This document shows, one piece after another, positions 1 to 9,002 of a stretch of DNA of 64,000 bases. Below the pieces are notes generated by a model that saw only the letters and a program-made list of their open reading frames with translations, was not told the origin of the DNA and ran no database searches. A program made the position numbers and the translations under genes. Origin of the DNA: Staphylococcus cornubiensis (GTDB lineage: Bacteria > Bacillota > Bacilli > Staphylococcales > Staphylococcaceae); NCBI RefSeq assembly GCF_900183575.1, contig NZ_FXUZ01000004.1, positions 124,001 through 188,000 on the forward strand. The letters are read 5' to 3'. Position 1 is the stretch's first letter. Each line of letters begins with the position of its first letter.

Positions 1-51
1 TTATTTCATCCGCCAAATAGAGAAAAAGAGAGATTGGAGTGCATGAAATGA
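1..51 (+). CDS. C-terminal end of an unidentified upstream gene (partial)
   Basis: Frame 1 is open from the first base and ends at TGA 49-51, giving a C-terminus with residues LFHPPNREKERLECMK. The next gene's ATG (48-50) overlaps this stop as ATGA, a typical translational-coupling junction. Too little is present to name the product. Such pairs with a small membrane protein often have a small regulator first, but that is only a guess. Confidence 0.5.
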   Translation, partial: LFHPPNREKERLECMK

Positions 52-329
52 GTTATGCTGTAGGTATTAGTTTTACGATTTTAATTTTGTTAACAGGTTC
101 ATGGTTTATTATTTTTAACCGTCATCAACCTATTATTTTCTTTTTTCCAGAAAAGGCGCGAACAAATGTATTAACAGGCCGATCATTTTTAGTTTTAAGT
201 TTGGTTTACTTTATCATTATTATCGTTTTACCGGTACGTATCTCGACTATGTTATTACTCTATGTGGGTTTGTCGGTGCTGGATTTAATTGTGATGTACA
301 TATTATTAAAACTAGAAGTGATTGAATAA
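48..329 (+). CDS. Small three-segment membrane protein, unknown function
   Basis: Product of 93 residues that is almost entirely hydrophobic, with three likely membrane segments at about residues 5-22, 46-62 and 66-87 and a short polar loop (NRHQP, PEKART) after the first. The ATG at 48 is preferred over the upstream GTG at 39 because GGAG at 36-39 is 8 nt before it and the ATG overlaps the stop of the preceding gene (ATGA). It is probably co-transcribed with that gene, and a hairpin follows at 346. I do not recognise the family. Confidence 0.6.
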   Translation: MSYAVGISFTILILLTGSWFIIFNRHQPIIFFFPEKARTNVLTGRSFLVLSLVYFIIIIVLPVRISTMLLLYVGLSVLDLIVMYILLKLEVIE

Positions 330-345
330 GTACATATAAGTGAGG

Positions 346-375
346 CGACTTTGTGTGAAACAAGGTCGTTTATTT
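346..375 (+). terminator. Rho-independent terminator after small membrane protein
   Basis: Stem CGACTTTGT (346-354) pairs with ACAAGGTCG (360-368) with one G-U pair and a GTGAA loop, followed by TTTATTT. It lies 17 bases after the stop codon at 329. Confidence 0.6.
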
Positions 376-379
376 GTGG

Positions 380-395
380 TGTTTCACGTGAAAAC
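380..395. promoter_or_regulatory. parS-like ParB/Spo0J binding site
   Basis: TGTTTCACGTGAAAAC matches the Bacillus/Staphylococcus parS consensus TGTTTCACGTGAAACA in the first 14 of 16 bases, including the whole TTTCACGTGAAA palindrome. It lies in a 250-base intergenic stretch (330-579) that otherwise shows only AT-rich promoter-like sequence for the helicase gene. Real parS sites cluster near the replication origin. Binding here is inferred from sequence only. Confidence 0.5.
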
Positions 396-579
396 TTAAA
401 AAGAAGGTCGGTTTAGAGGGAATCACATCACATATATGGTTGAAAGTGGATGTTAGACTGTGACTATATTAAGTTGTAGTATTACTCCAAAAATTGAACA
501 GTTGCAATTAATTGTATAAAATGTCCAGAAATATTGTTAAAATATACATGAATATTAAGACAATTCTGGAGGTTTTGTG

Positions 580-3500
580 ATGGGTGGATTAGTGAGGAAC
601 ACGCTGTCAGCTTGGGCACTGTTAGAAACGTTACAACCTGGCACAATTGAAGACATTAAATCGTATTTGAATAAAAATATTTTTGCCCAAAATGAACAGC
701 AAAAGAAAGTACATGACTATACTTCTTTTTATACAATTTGGGAAGATGACCGCTTTCAATTAAGGGAAGATTTGAAGGAAAAAAGCAAAATTCAATTTCA
801 AATGTATCGTTTTAATTTTAAATTTGGGGAAGTTGAAAAATTGTTGCGAAGTATGTTCGATGATGAAGAAGTGTATAACGTTGATCAAACAGATTGTTAT
901 GGTTATACATTCATGGTTGATGAAGAAGGCTATGTGCTTATAGAAACGTTGCATGTCCCAATGCTAATGAGTGCACTTGCGCAAATTGAAAAAAATAAAA
1001 GTGCTGATATAGAGGCCATATACTATGATCACTTTGAAAAATTCAAACATAAATGTGAAGAAGTGATGGGCAATAACCTACTAGATAAAGGGAAGCTATC
1101 TCAGTTAGATGAGTTATATCGACACTATTTTAAAGTATTAATATCTGAGCATTCCGGCTATTTTAAACATACTGTTGCAATACACCACATAGAAAACGAT
1201 AAGCAGAACAATGATTTAAACAGCTTCTTTATTACAGATTTGGAAATGGCTAAAAATAATCCAAATGAAACGCTAAAACAGTACATTAATGGTTTAAATG
1301 ATGATGATAGAAATGTCATTGATGAAAACAGAGAAGTGATTGAACACTACCTAGAGCCTCAGAATTATCCTGATGGACGTTGGCCTTCTCTAGTTGAACA
1401 TAGACTGTCGTTAATGCAACAAGTAGCCGTTAATCAAATTACAAGTGACGCTGATCAAGTAAGTTCTGTTAATGGTCCGCCCGGCACAGGTAAAACAACT
1501 TTGCTTAAAGATATTTTCGCACACCATATTGTTGAAAGGGCAAAAACTTTCGCTGAATTATCACGCCCTACCGATGCGTTTACATATAAGAAAATACATG
1601 AAACTGATCAATATGCAACGGCTTTTCTAAATCAAAAACACGCACAGTTCAAAATGGTTGTTGCTTCAAGTAATAACGGAGCTGTAGAAAACATCTCTAA
1701 AGATTTACCGAAGTTGTCTGAAATCATAAGAAATGATCAAAGCACACAATTTCCTCATTATGAAGAGGGGTATCAAGAAGTGGCACAACAATTAGGATTA
1801 TTCAAGAATATAGCCGAAAAATTGATAGGGGAACCGGCTTGGGGGCTATTCTCAGGTGTGTTTGGTAAAAAAGCAAATATTGATCAAGTGATGGCAAAGA
1901 TGATATCTGATAGCGAAAGCCAGCCTATGAATAAGTTATTGATAGAGACGTTAAATACGACAGACATCAATAGAGAGTGGAAAGAAGCTAAAAAATCATT
2001 CGAAAAAACATTAGAGCAAGTGAAAGTCATTAAAGAAGAAATCTCAGAAGGTGTCACATTATATCAAAAAATGCAACAGCAAGCTAAACAATCTCAACAA
2101 GATATAGTCTTGCTTGACGAATATCAAACAAAAATCAATTATTTTGAAGGTATTGAAGAACTTAAAAATCAGAGGAATGATATTTTACGTCAAATTGAGA
2201 AAATTGAAAGTGATAGAACGGATATTGAGCATTTGATTGAAGTCGCTAAAGCAAAAATGTCTTTAATAGAAAAGGTTAAGGATAAATTTACTGGCAATGA
2301 AAAAGTGGAAGCATATAGGACAGAGATTGAAGCGTTATTAACAAAGAAAATAGAATTAAACAAACAAAAAAGTATTGTAGATACGCGCATTGATGAATCT
2401 GAACAGTTGCTTGAAGCTTTAAAAGCAGAGAAAAATAAAGTGGAGACGCGTTTGAGTGACTACCAGATAGCACGACACGCATACTCGGAATTTGTCAAAG
2501 CACACCCTGACATTCACACCCCTAATGATAATTTTTGGGAGGACACAAGCGAGGCGTATCAAGCAAGACAAGAAAAGGTTTTATGGACTTCTGATGCATT
2601 GCAATTTCATCGAGGACTGTTGTTTTTAAAAGCGATGGTATTGCATAAATTGATTTTAGTGGGAAATGCGAAACAAATTCAATCCGGTCTTTATGATTTT
2701 CAAAGGCGCTTTGAATATATGTTGTCGTCGCCTACAAAAGTTGAAAATGCATGGAATGTGATTCATCTTATTTTTCCCGTTATTAGTACGACTTTTGCGA
2801 GTTTTAGAATGATGTATCAAACGATGCCCAAAGATTTTATTGACTATCTTTTTATCGATGAGGCGGGTCAAGCTGTTCCACAAGCTGCAGTGGGCGCAAT
2901 TCAACGTTCAAGGCATGTTGTGGCAGTAGGAGATCCTATACAAATAGAACCAGTTGTTACGCTCGACAAAAATTTAGTCGACTTAGTGAGGAAAGCTTAT
3001 GGTGTACCCGAAAGGCTTGTAAGTGTAGAAGCTTCAGTACAGACGCTGGCAGATCATGCCAATCGATATGGCTATTGGAAAGAAGCTCAAGGCAATAAAC
3101 AATGGATAGGTATACCGTTATGGGTGCACAGAAGATGTTTGAATCCGATGTTCGCGATTTGTAATAAAATTGCGTATGAAGAGAAAATGGTACTCCCTCA
3201 ATATATTAAGAATAGTGAGCACAAAGGTATTATAGGTAGAGTGTCTTGGTTAGATGTTAAGGGAAAAGCAAACCCTAAGCAATATGTGAAAGAGCAGGGA
3301 GAGGCAGTTGTCGCCGCGCTATATCGAGATTGGGAGGAAGCTAAAAATATGAATCAATATCCACCGAATGTCTTTGTGATATCTCCGTTTACACAAGTGA
3401 AAAATGAAATAATTAAATTGGCACGAATCAAGTTGGATAAAATGATGCCTGAAGGGGTAAATCTTATGGATTGGTTATTGGCGTCAATTGGTACAGTGCA

Positions 3501-3711
3501 TACATTTCAAGGAAAAGAAGCGGCTAAAGTGTATTTTGTGACTGGAACAGATGAGACACAAAATGGCGCGATCAAATGGTCATGTCAAAAACCTAATTTA
3601 ATTAATGTTGCAGTGACACGTGCTAAAAAGGAATTTGTTATTGTAGGGGATAAAGCGCGCATAAGAGAATTTGATTACTATAAGACAATTGACGAAGAGA
3701 AAAACGCATAA
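580..3711 (+). CDS. Superfamily 1 AAA/UvrD-Upf1-like helicase with long coiled-coil insert
   Basis: A protein of 1043 residues. Residues 1-290 match no domain I know. Walker A GPPGTGKT is at about 299-306, a charged heptad-rich coiled coil fills about 465-690, Walker B-type IDEAGQA is near 759-765, and the C-terminal helicase half ends with HTFQGKEAAKV and NVAVTRAKK (motifs V/VI) near 970-1017. These motifs place it with SF1 DNA/RNA helicases of the Upf1/DUF2075-like type. ATG 580 is chosen over GTG 577 because GGAGG (568-572) is then 7 nt away. It is monocistronic between hairpins at 346 and 3721. A single-gene phage-defence or nucleic-acid repair role is possible but not shown. Confidence 0.8.
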   Translation: MGGLVRNTLSAWALLETLQPGTIEDIKSYLNKNIFAQNEQQKKVHDYTSFYTIWEDDRFQLREDLKEKSKIQFQMYRFNFKFGEVEKLLRSMFDDEEVYNVDQTDCYGYTFMVDEEGYVLIETLHVPMLMSALAQIEKNKSADIEAIYYDHFEKFKHKCEEVMGNNLLDKGKLSQLDELYRHYFKVLISEHSGYFKHTVAIHHIENDKQNNDLNSFFITDLEMAKNNPNETLKQYINGLNDDDRNVIDENREVIEHYLEPQNYPDGRWPSLVEHRLSLMQQVAVNQITSDADQVSSVNGPPGTGKTTLLKDIFAHHIVERAKTFAELSRPTDAFTYKKIHETDQYATAFLNQKHAQFKMVVASSNNGAVENISKDLPKLSEIIRNDQSTQFPHYEEGYQEVAQQLGLFKNIAEKLIGEPAWGLFSGVFGKKANIDQVMAKMISDSESQPMNKLLIETLNTTDINREWKEAKKSFEKTLEQVKVIKEEISEGVTLYQKMQQQAKQSQQDIVLLDEYQTKINYFEGIEELKNQRNDILRQIEKIESDRTDIEHLIEVAKAKMSLIEKVKDKFTGNEKVEAYRTEIEALLTKKIELNKQKSIVDTRIDESEQLLEALKAEKNKVETRLSDYQIARHAYSEFVKAHPDIHTPNDNFWEDTSEAYQARQEKVLWTSDALQFHRGLLFLKAMVLHKLILVGNAKQIQSGLYDFQRRFEYMLSSPTKVENAWNVIHLIFPVISTTFASFRMMYQTMPKDFIDYLFIDEAGQAVPQAAVGAIQRSRHVVAVGDPIQIEPVVTLDKNLVDLVRKAYGVPERLVSVEASVQTLADHANRYGYWKEAQGNKQWIGIPLWVHRRCLNPMFAICNKIAYEEKMVLPQYIKNSEHKGIIGRVSWLDVKGKANPKQYVKEQGEAVVAALYRDWEEAKNMNQYPPNVFVISPFTQVKNEIIKLARIKLDKMMPEGVNLMDWLLASIGTVHTFQGKEAAKVYFVTGTDETQNGAIKWSCQKPNLINVAVTRAKKEFVIVGDKARIREFDYYKTIDEEKNA

Positions 3712-3720
3712 GTAAATGTT

Positions 3721-3760
3721 AATAAACAGTCGTAGCATAACGGAATACGACTGTTTATTT
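3721..3760 (+). terminator. Terminator after helicase gene
   Basis: A perfect 14-bp stem: AATAAACAGTCGTA (3721-3734) pairs with TACGACTGTTTATT (3746-3759). It starts 10 bases after the stop codon and ends in a T-rich tract. Confidence 0.8.
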
Positions 3761-3813
3761 ATGCATATTATGATGAATCGATTAGAATAAAGTAGTAATA
3801 AGGAGGTCACATA

Positions 3814-4545
3814 ATGCAAGGGCGTAATGATTTTATAGAGAGATTACTTGAAAATGCGGGCATTGAAGCGGGGATGCGTGTATTAGATGTAGGTTGTGCG
3901 ACGGGTGAAGTGACACAGCTCGTTGCACAACTCGTGGGTGAGACAGGTCAGGTCATCGGTGTGGACACGAACCAAGACCTTCTTAATGTTGCTGAAAAAG
4001 GAAACGAGGTAGCCAATGTTCGATTTTTGAATGCGGACCTTTATCAGTTGCCTGCCTCCCTTGGACAATTTGATGCGATTGTGGGACGAAGAATTCTGAT
4101 GTATTTGCCGGATGTCTCTAACAGTTTGGCTATATTGAAAGAACGTCTAAAACCTCAAGGCATCATGTGTTTTCAAGAAAGTGATGCCATCAATGGAGGC
4201 GCTGGAGCGGCGTCATTACCTGAACATCAACGCGCTATTCAACGTGTGTGGTCAACGGTTCAACAAGAAGGCGGCGATATTCATATTGGACAGAAATTGT
4301 ATGACTTATTTCTACAAACAGGTTTGACAGATGTCCATGTGAATGCTGAAGCGATGATTCAAACGTCTGACAACAACGATTTACAGTGGTTGACGAAAAT
4401 GATGTTGCCACGTATGCGAAAACATGGTGTAGTGAGCGAAGATTTTTCAGTAGAAGAATGGAAGCAACAGATGCATCAGGAGGCAAGCCATCATGATGTA
4501 GCATTTATACGTGACATGGCCTATGGTATCTATGGACGGAAATGA
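3814..4545 (+). CDS. Class I SAM-dependent methyltransferase
   Basis: A 243-residue cytoplasmic methyltransferase. Motif I, VLDVGCATGEV, is at about residues 24-34, with the acidic residue for the ribose hydroxyls in VIGVDTN near 50. A post-I segment (NADLYQLP) and the IVGRRILMYLPD stretch near 90-101 follow, as in UbiE/COQ5-like small-molecule methyltransferases. ATG 3814 has AAGGAGG (3800-3806) in front. It stands alone: a terminator precedes it and about 200 bases without a gene follow. The substrate cannot be read from the sequence. Confidence 0.8.
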   Translation: MQGRNDFIERLLENAGIEAGMRVLDVGCATGEVTQLVAQLVGETGQVIGVDTNQDLLNVAEKGNEVANVRFLNADLYQLPASLGQFDAIVGRRILMYLPDVSNSLAILKERLKPQGIMCFQESDAINGGAGAASLPEHQRAIQRVWSTVQQEGGDIHIGQKLYDLFLQTGLTDVHVNAEAMIQTSDNNDLQWLTKMMLPRMRKHGVVSEDFSVEEWKQQMHQEASHHDVAFIRDMAYGIYGRK

Positions 4546-4751
4546 TATAAATCAAAGGTAGTCATACTGTATTTTGAAAGTTGATACGGTCATGGCTATT
4601 TTTATTGATAGAGATTAAAGCAACGGTGATTTTAAAAGCACATTGCAATAATGAAAAATGCGCCTTCTAAAGAAAATCCGGCGCAAGACTTATTGAATGT
4701 CTGCAGCATGGCTTGTAATATAAATCTCATAAATTTGTTAAGGAGATTTTT

Positions 4752-5795
4752 ATGAATCCGATAAAAAAGAGAATTGAAGTTTTAGATTATTTAAGAGGTT
4801 TTGCGCTATTTGGTATTATTTTTGCCAATATTTTACCGATCCTCGAGTATTTTTCATACCATCATGGACTGTCTATGCCGACATATCAAAGTCATATGGA
4901 TGTCCTTTATAACAAGTATTTGAATATTTTTGTAGAAGCAAAGTTTTTCTCCATTTTCTCACTGTTATTTGGTATAGGTTTTTATATCTTTTTTCATAAT
5001 GCAAAAAACAAAAATGTGAATCCATTTATATTATATGTAAGGAGAAGCATAGTGTTACTGCTGTTTGGTATTGTTCATCAAATTTTCCAACCTGGAGAAG
5101 CACTTCTTTTTTATGCCATTATAGGTCTATTCCTACTGCCACTGACTTTCTTGAAGAGACGATATAATTTAGTGATTGGACTCGTCTTATTAATTTTAGG
5201 CGTGTTGAGTGGCAACAAACTTACCCTCGTCCCAGCACTCTTTGTGTTAGGTTATACGATAGGACAATACGGACTCTATCAGACGATTTATCATCACAAA
5301 AAGGCACTTCGAATTGCGCTTGCCTTGTCATTTATAGGTTTTGTCATCTCTTTAGTGCTCTTACACTATTTCTATGTGGCACCGACTTATGATTTAGTCA
5401 AAGATCAGATGGACAATAAAGCTTTTGCAGATCAATATAATTTTTACTCGGATCTCACAGTTTATACCGCGCCGTTTATCTCTTTGTTCTATATTTTATT
5501 TTTCATAACAATTTTAAAAAGTTCTATGATAAAACGTGTCTTTTCGCCTTTTAAATATTATGGTCAAATGGCATTAACGAACTATCTGTTAAATACTGCA
5601 CTGATTTTACTTGTCGGCCAATTTTTGACTGTAGGCATTGCAATGTCAGGTGTGGTGTCTCTCGTAATTATTGCGTTTCAAATGATTCTTTCAATAGTAT
5701 GGTTGCGTTACTTTAGATACGGACCCCTTGAATATATTTGGAGATTGTTGACGTATTTACAATTTTTCGGAATCAGAAGACATGACAATCACTAA
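4752..5795 (+). CDS. DUF418 family membrane protein (YeiB-like)
   Basis: A 347-residue polytopic membrane protein with roughly eight to ten hydrophobic segments. It starts with the family's N-terminal signature (IEVLDYLRGFALFGI). The C-terminal DUF418 part contains GQMALTNYL and ends with the YGPLEYIWRLLTY block that marks this family. AAGGAG (4739-4744) precedes ATG 4752. It sits alone, with a terminator hairpin at 5836. DUF418 proteins are found in many Firmicutes, and their transported or modified substrate is unknown; acyltransferase-like folds have been suggested. Confidence 0.8.
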   Translation: MNPIKKRIEVLDYLRGFALFGIIFANILPILEYFSYHHGLSMPTYQSHMDVLYNKYLNIFVEAKFFSIFSLLFGIGFYIFFHNAKNKNVNPFILYVRRSIVLLLFGIVHQIFQPGEALLFYAIIGLFLLPLTFLKRRYNLVIGLVLLILGVLSGNKLTLVPALFVLGYTIGQYGLYQTIYHHKKALRIALALSFIGFVISLVLLHYFYVAPTYDLVKDQMDNKAFADQYNFYSDLTVYTAPFISLFYILFFITILKSSMIKRVFSPFKYYGQMALTNYLLNTALILLVGQFLTVGIAMSGVVSLVIIAFQMILSIVWLRYFRYGPLEYIWRLLTYLQFFGIRRHDNH

Positions 5796-5835
5796 ACGCT
5801 AACACCCCAAAATACAATATGAAAATAATGTTTTG

Positions 5836-5870
5836 AAGAGACGAGTATGCGAATGTGCTAGTCTCTTTTT
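5836..5870 (+). terminator. Terminator after DUF418 gene
   Basis: AAGAGACGAG (5836-5845) pairs with CTAGTCTCTT (5858-5867) with one mismatch, followed by TTT. It lies about 40 bases after the stop. Confidence 0.75.
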
Positions 5871-6128
5871 GTGTGTTAAAACCTTGATATTGATGTGTTT
5901 TGATTATGTGGAATGCATTCCGTTTGTAAAAATCAATATAGAGGTTTATCATGTTCATATAATGATTTGTTGTTTAATTGCATTTTTCAATTAAGTTGAA
6001 TGGGGTATAGATTAAGAAAGCTCTGAGTCAGTCTGATTGGCGAAGGTGATGCCTGAGGTGTTCATCTTACACGACTTCTCATATAGGCACACAAGTCAAC
6101 AAATTATATTGAAGAAAGGGAGATCGAC
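5871..6128. other. Intergenic stretch upstream of arylamine N-acetyltransferase
   Basis: No convincing ORF. Bases 6018-6090 are less AT-rich than their surroundings and contain short inverted pieces, but I recognise no riboswitch or T-box. A Shine-Dalgarno GAAAGGGAG (6115-6123) serves the gene at 6129. Confidence 0.4.
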
Positions 6129-6932
6129 ATGAACTTTAAAGATCTTGAAAATTATATCGATATCAATAAAGAAGATATGGAAAAACACTCATTTGAAGCG
6201 TTACAAAAATTCATTTATCACTTTATGTTGAATATTCCTTTTGAAGCGATAGATGTGTTTAATGGTGACAAAATTACGATGGATGTTGAAAAGAATATAG
6301 ATAAGTTTGTGAATGAACAGCGCGGGGGACTTTGCTATGAAAATAACCTTGTAACGAATGCTTATCTTAAAGACCGCGGTTTTGATACGAAGCTATTATC
6401 AGGTTATGTGAAACCACCGAACAAAGATTGGAAAGAGATGGATACGCATTTGACAACACTCGTCACAATCGATGGCAAAGACTATATTGCGGATACGGGT
6501 TTTGGTCATTTTCCGAGTCAACCGATTCCACTAGATGGTACGTATGTCTATGATGAAGATGATATTTATCGTATTATCCCCGCTGAAGATCAAGAAGATG
6601 CGTATTATGTTCAAACAATTAAAGATGATGGTGAAAGTACAGAGTGGACGGATTTACTCTTTTTCGAAAATGTAGATCGAGAACTCGGTTATTTTGATGC
6701 ACGTTATGACTTTACAATTAATCATCCGAAATATGCGTTCAAAAAAATGTTGATGATTAATAAGAAAACACCAGAGGGCCATAATACGATGTCAATGAAC
6801 AATGTGACGGTAACGACTAAAGACGGTAAAGAAAAAATTCCGGTTACTGCAGATAATTATCGTGAGTTATTGAAAGCATATTTTGGTTTAGATGTACGTA
6901 TTCCAAAATTAGAAAATAAAAAGCAACAATAA
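6129..6932 (+). CDS. Arylamine N-acetyltransferase family protein
   Basis: A 267-residue cytosolic enzyme that transfers acetyl from acetyl-CoA to arylamines or hydrazines by ping-pong chemistry. The catalytic triad is complete: Cys69 in RGGLCYEN, His107 in DTHLTTL and Asp122 in ADTGFGHFP. These are the same numbers as in the well-studied Salmonella NAT. The length is typical of bacterial NATs. The gene has a strong Shine-Dalgarno and is followed after 21 bases by an esterase gene on the same strand, suggesting a two-gene unit for modification of xenobiotics or aromatic metabolites. The natural substrate is unknown. Confidence 0.9.
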   Translation: MNFKDLENYIDINKEDMEKHSFEALQKFIYHFMLNIPFEAIDVFNGDKITMDVEKNIDKFVNEQRGGLCYENNLVTNAYLKDRGFDTKLLSGYVKPPNKDWKEMDTHLTTLVTIDGKDYIADTGFGHFPSQPIPLDGTYVYDEDDIYRIIPAEDQEDAYYVQTIKDDGESTEWTDLLFFENVDRELGYFDARYDFTINHPKYAFKKMLMINKKTPEGHNTMSMNNVTVTTKDGKEKIPVTADNYRELLKAYFGLDVRIPKLENKKQQ

Positions 6933-6953
6933 GCTGTGAAGGGGAGTTTGAAT

Positions 6954-7904
6954 ATGGAACGGAAACATCTGTATAGTGTCGATGTGGATTTACAACATGT
7001 CGCAAAATCTATGGAACGTCAAAAGTTAACGCGAGACAATTTGGAGGATTACCGGGCGAATGTGCTCAGCCATGCGAAAACGACAATTGATCCGCGACTC
7101 GACGTAACGATTGAAGATGTTGAGGTGCCATATGAAGATGCGTCGATTCATGTGATTATGTTTCGGCCAAATAAAGCACAAACCCATATGCCTGGCTATT
7201 TGTATATGCACGGGGGAGGCATGGTATCTGGCGGTGCGCAGTTGGATAATAGTGACAATGCATTAATCGCACATGAACTCGGGTGTGTGGTCGTGTCAGT
7301 CGATTATCATTTAGCTCCTGAAACGATATTTCCCGGGCAATTAGAAGCGTGTTATGCAGTATTGAAATGGATGCATGATCACGCCGATACACTCCATATC
7401 GACCGTTCGAAGTTAGCTGTTGGAGGCAATAGTGCAGGTGGCATGCTTGCAGCAAGTCTTGCACAACTCGCTTTAGACCGTGGTGAAGTGAATATTATTT
7501 TTCAAAACTTGCACATCCCAATGCTGAATGATCGTACAGTGTTGGAAGAACCGTCAAACCCTTATGCCGGTATTTTTGGTTGGAATCGTGATATGAATCG
7601 TTTTGCGTGGGAAATGTATCTCGGTCATCCGGTCGATGGACGCACACCTCAGAAGTATGCAGTTCCGGCACGTCGTCAAAATTTTGAAGGGCTTCCGACG
7701 ACCTTAATCACGATTGGCAGTTTGGATTTGTTTGTCGATGAAGTGATAGATTATGCTAAAAACTTATTACATGCAGGTGTCTCCACAGAGTTACACATTT
7801 ATCCTGGGTTGTACCATTTAGGAGAGCTCGTTCCAGGTGCACGTGTACGCGATCAAATATTAAACGACCGACTTCAAGCGATGCGACGTGCGTTTGAAGA
7901 TTAA
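6954..7904 (+). CDS. Alpha/beta hydrolase, HSL-type carboxylesterase
   Basis: A 316-residue esterase of the hormone-sensitive-lipase family. The oxyanion-hole motif HGGG (YMHGGGMVSG, about residues 86-95) and the nucleophile elbow GNSAGG (near 159-164) are clear. The catalytic Asp likely lies in SLDLFVDE and the His in YPGLYHLGE near the C-terminus. ATG 6954 is used rather than GTG 6936 because GGGGAG (6941-6946) is 7 nt upstream. It lies downstream of the N-acetyltransferase gene, probably in the same transcript. Short-chain esters or amides are likely substrates. Confidence 0.85.
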   Translation: MERKHLYSVDVDLQHVAKSMERQKLTRDNLEDYRANVLSHAKTTIDPRLDVTIEDVEVPYEDASIHVIMFRPNKAQTHMPGYLYMHGGGMVSGGAQLDNSDNALIAHELGCVVVSVDYHLAPETIFPGQLEACYAVLKWMHDHADTLHIDRSKLAVGGNSAGGMLAASLAQLALDRGEVNIIFQNLHIPMLNDRTVLEEPSNPYAGIFGWNRDMNRFAWEMYLGHPVDGRTPQKYAVPARRQNFEGLPTTLITIGSLDLFVDEVIDYAKNLLHAGVSTELHIYPGLYHLGELVPGARVRDQILNDRLQAMRRAFED

Positions 7905-8076
7905 TAAACGATGTCTGATACCTCGGTAAGTAAAGTGAAGTAGTACTCTCGGATTGAAAACGAGATATGAGCACGAAGAGACAGTGAATCATGGACAGTA
8001 TCATATTTATACAGGTGGCAATTTTGATTCACATTTACTCGTCCTGTTATCCCAACAACAAAATAAAATTTAAAGA

Positions 8077-8123
8077 AGACCAGATGTACACGACGTCATC
8101 GCGTAGGGCATCTGGTCTTTTTC
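8077..8123. terminator. Bidirectional terminator between convergent hydrolase genes
   Basis: An 11-bp perfect stem: AAGACCAGATG (8077-8087) and CATCTGGTCTT (8110-8120), followed by TTT. It serves the + strand esterase at 6954-7904 and the - strand hydrolase at 8134-8967. Confidence 0.8.
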
Positions 8124-8133
8124 GATATTCAAA

Positions 8134-8967
8134 TTATGTCCACATTTTAAGAAGGACGTTCGCGAAGCCCTCAGGTTTTTGAACATAACCTAAGTGACCG
8201 CCCGGAATGTCGAGCAAGTCGAGTTGTGCTTGTTCGTGTAAATATGCGTTGACTTCTTGTGGAAATGACCCTTTCGAATCTGTGCCATTTAACAATGTAA
8301 TGATGTCTGCGTGTTGAGCTAAATCCGCAACAGTAATGTCTGAATGTGTGTATTGACGAATTTCATATGCTGCCCAAAACATCATGCGTTCATATTGTTG
8401 ACGTCGTGCTACATCATCTTCCGAAACGGGTTGTGACATACTTTTAGCATCAATCGGGGCGATGTTCAACGTTTGCGCGAAAGTTTGCATACCTTGTTGT
8501 AAGCCTTCATTGAGCACTTGCTGTACGATGTCATCATTTTTGTCTTTCCAATATTGGCTATCCGGTAAAAACGTATTGATTGGTGGCTCATGAAAGGCGA
8601 TACGTTTCACGACATCCGGATAGTCTTTCAGCACGTGCATTGTGACAATCGCACCTGAACTCGAACCGAGGATATACACAGGTGCATCACTTAAATGACG
8701 TGCAAGCGCTGCAACGTCTGCGGCATCTTGTTTTACACGTGTATCATCATTGGGTTGTTCTGCCTGTGTAGATAGTGGGGCAGTTCGTTCGCTTTCACCG
8801 TAGTCACGACGATCCATCGCCACGACTGTAAAATGTGATTTCAATTGCTCTGCTAATGGCAAGTAGATATCACCTGTCCCGTTTGCGCCTGGTACGAGAA
8901 TGAGTACAGGACCTTCACCGATTTGATGATAACGAATTTTAGCATCTTTCACTGTTAAAGTTTCCAT
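8134..8967 (-). CDS. Alpha/beta hydrolase downstream of a TetR regulator
   Basis: A 277-residue single-domain alpha/beta hydrolase. It has an LVPGANGTG oxyanion loop near residue 25, the nucleophile elbow [10 protein letters not shown] near 99-108 and a C-terminal GGHLGY histidine. AAGGAGGA lies just before the ATG at 8967. It follows the TetR gene on the same strand after 35 bases, so the two are likely one operon with the hydrolase as a TetR target. The substrate (ester, lactone or antibiotic-like molecule) is not evident. Confidence 0.85.
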   Translation of the reverse strand: METLTVKDAKIRYHQIGEGPVLILVPGANGTGDIYLPLAEQLKSHFTVVAMDRRDYGESERTAPLSTQAEQPNDDTRVKQDAADVAALARHLSDAPVYILGSSSGAIVTMHVLKDYPDVVKRIAFHEPPINTFLPDSQYWKDKNDDIVQQVLNEGLQQGMQTFAQTLNIAPIDAKSMSQPVSEDDVARRQQYERMMFWAAYEIRQYTHSDITVADLAQHADIITLLNGTDSKGSFPQEVNAYLHEQAQLDLLDIPGGHLGYVQKPEGFANVLLKMWT

Positions 8968-9002
8968 TTAAAAATCCTCCTTTTGTGTTCATATCCATCT
9001 CT

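Noticed and set aside
4659..4684. GCGCC/GGCGC hairpin between methyltransferase and DUF418 genes
   Set aside because: Only five paired bases and no T-run; too weak to call a terminator.
5990..6110. Possible riboswitch or T-box leader before the N-acetyltransferase gene
   Set aside because: No specifier, T-box motif or conserved riboswitch core could be identified; only weak stems are present.
7991..8182. Short + strand ORF between convergent hydrolase genes
   Set aside because: It spans the bidirectional terminator and overlaps the end of the - strand hydrolase; no plausible protein features.
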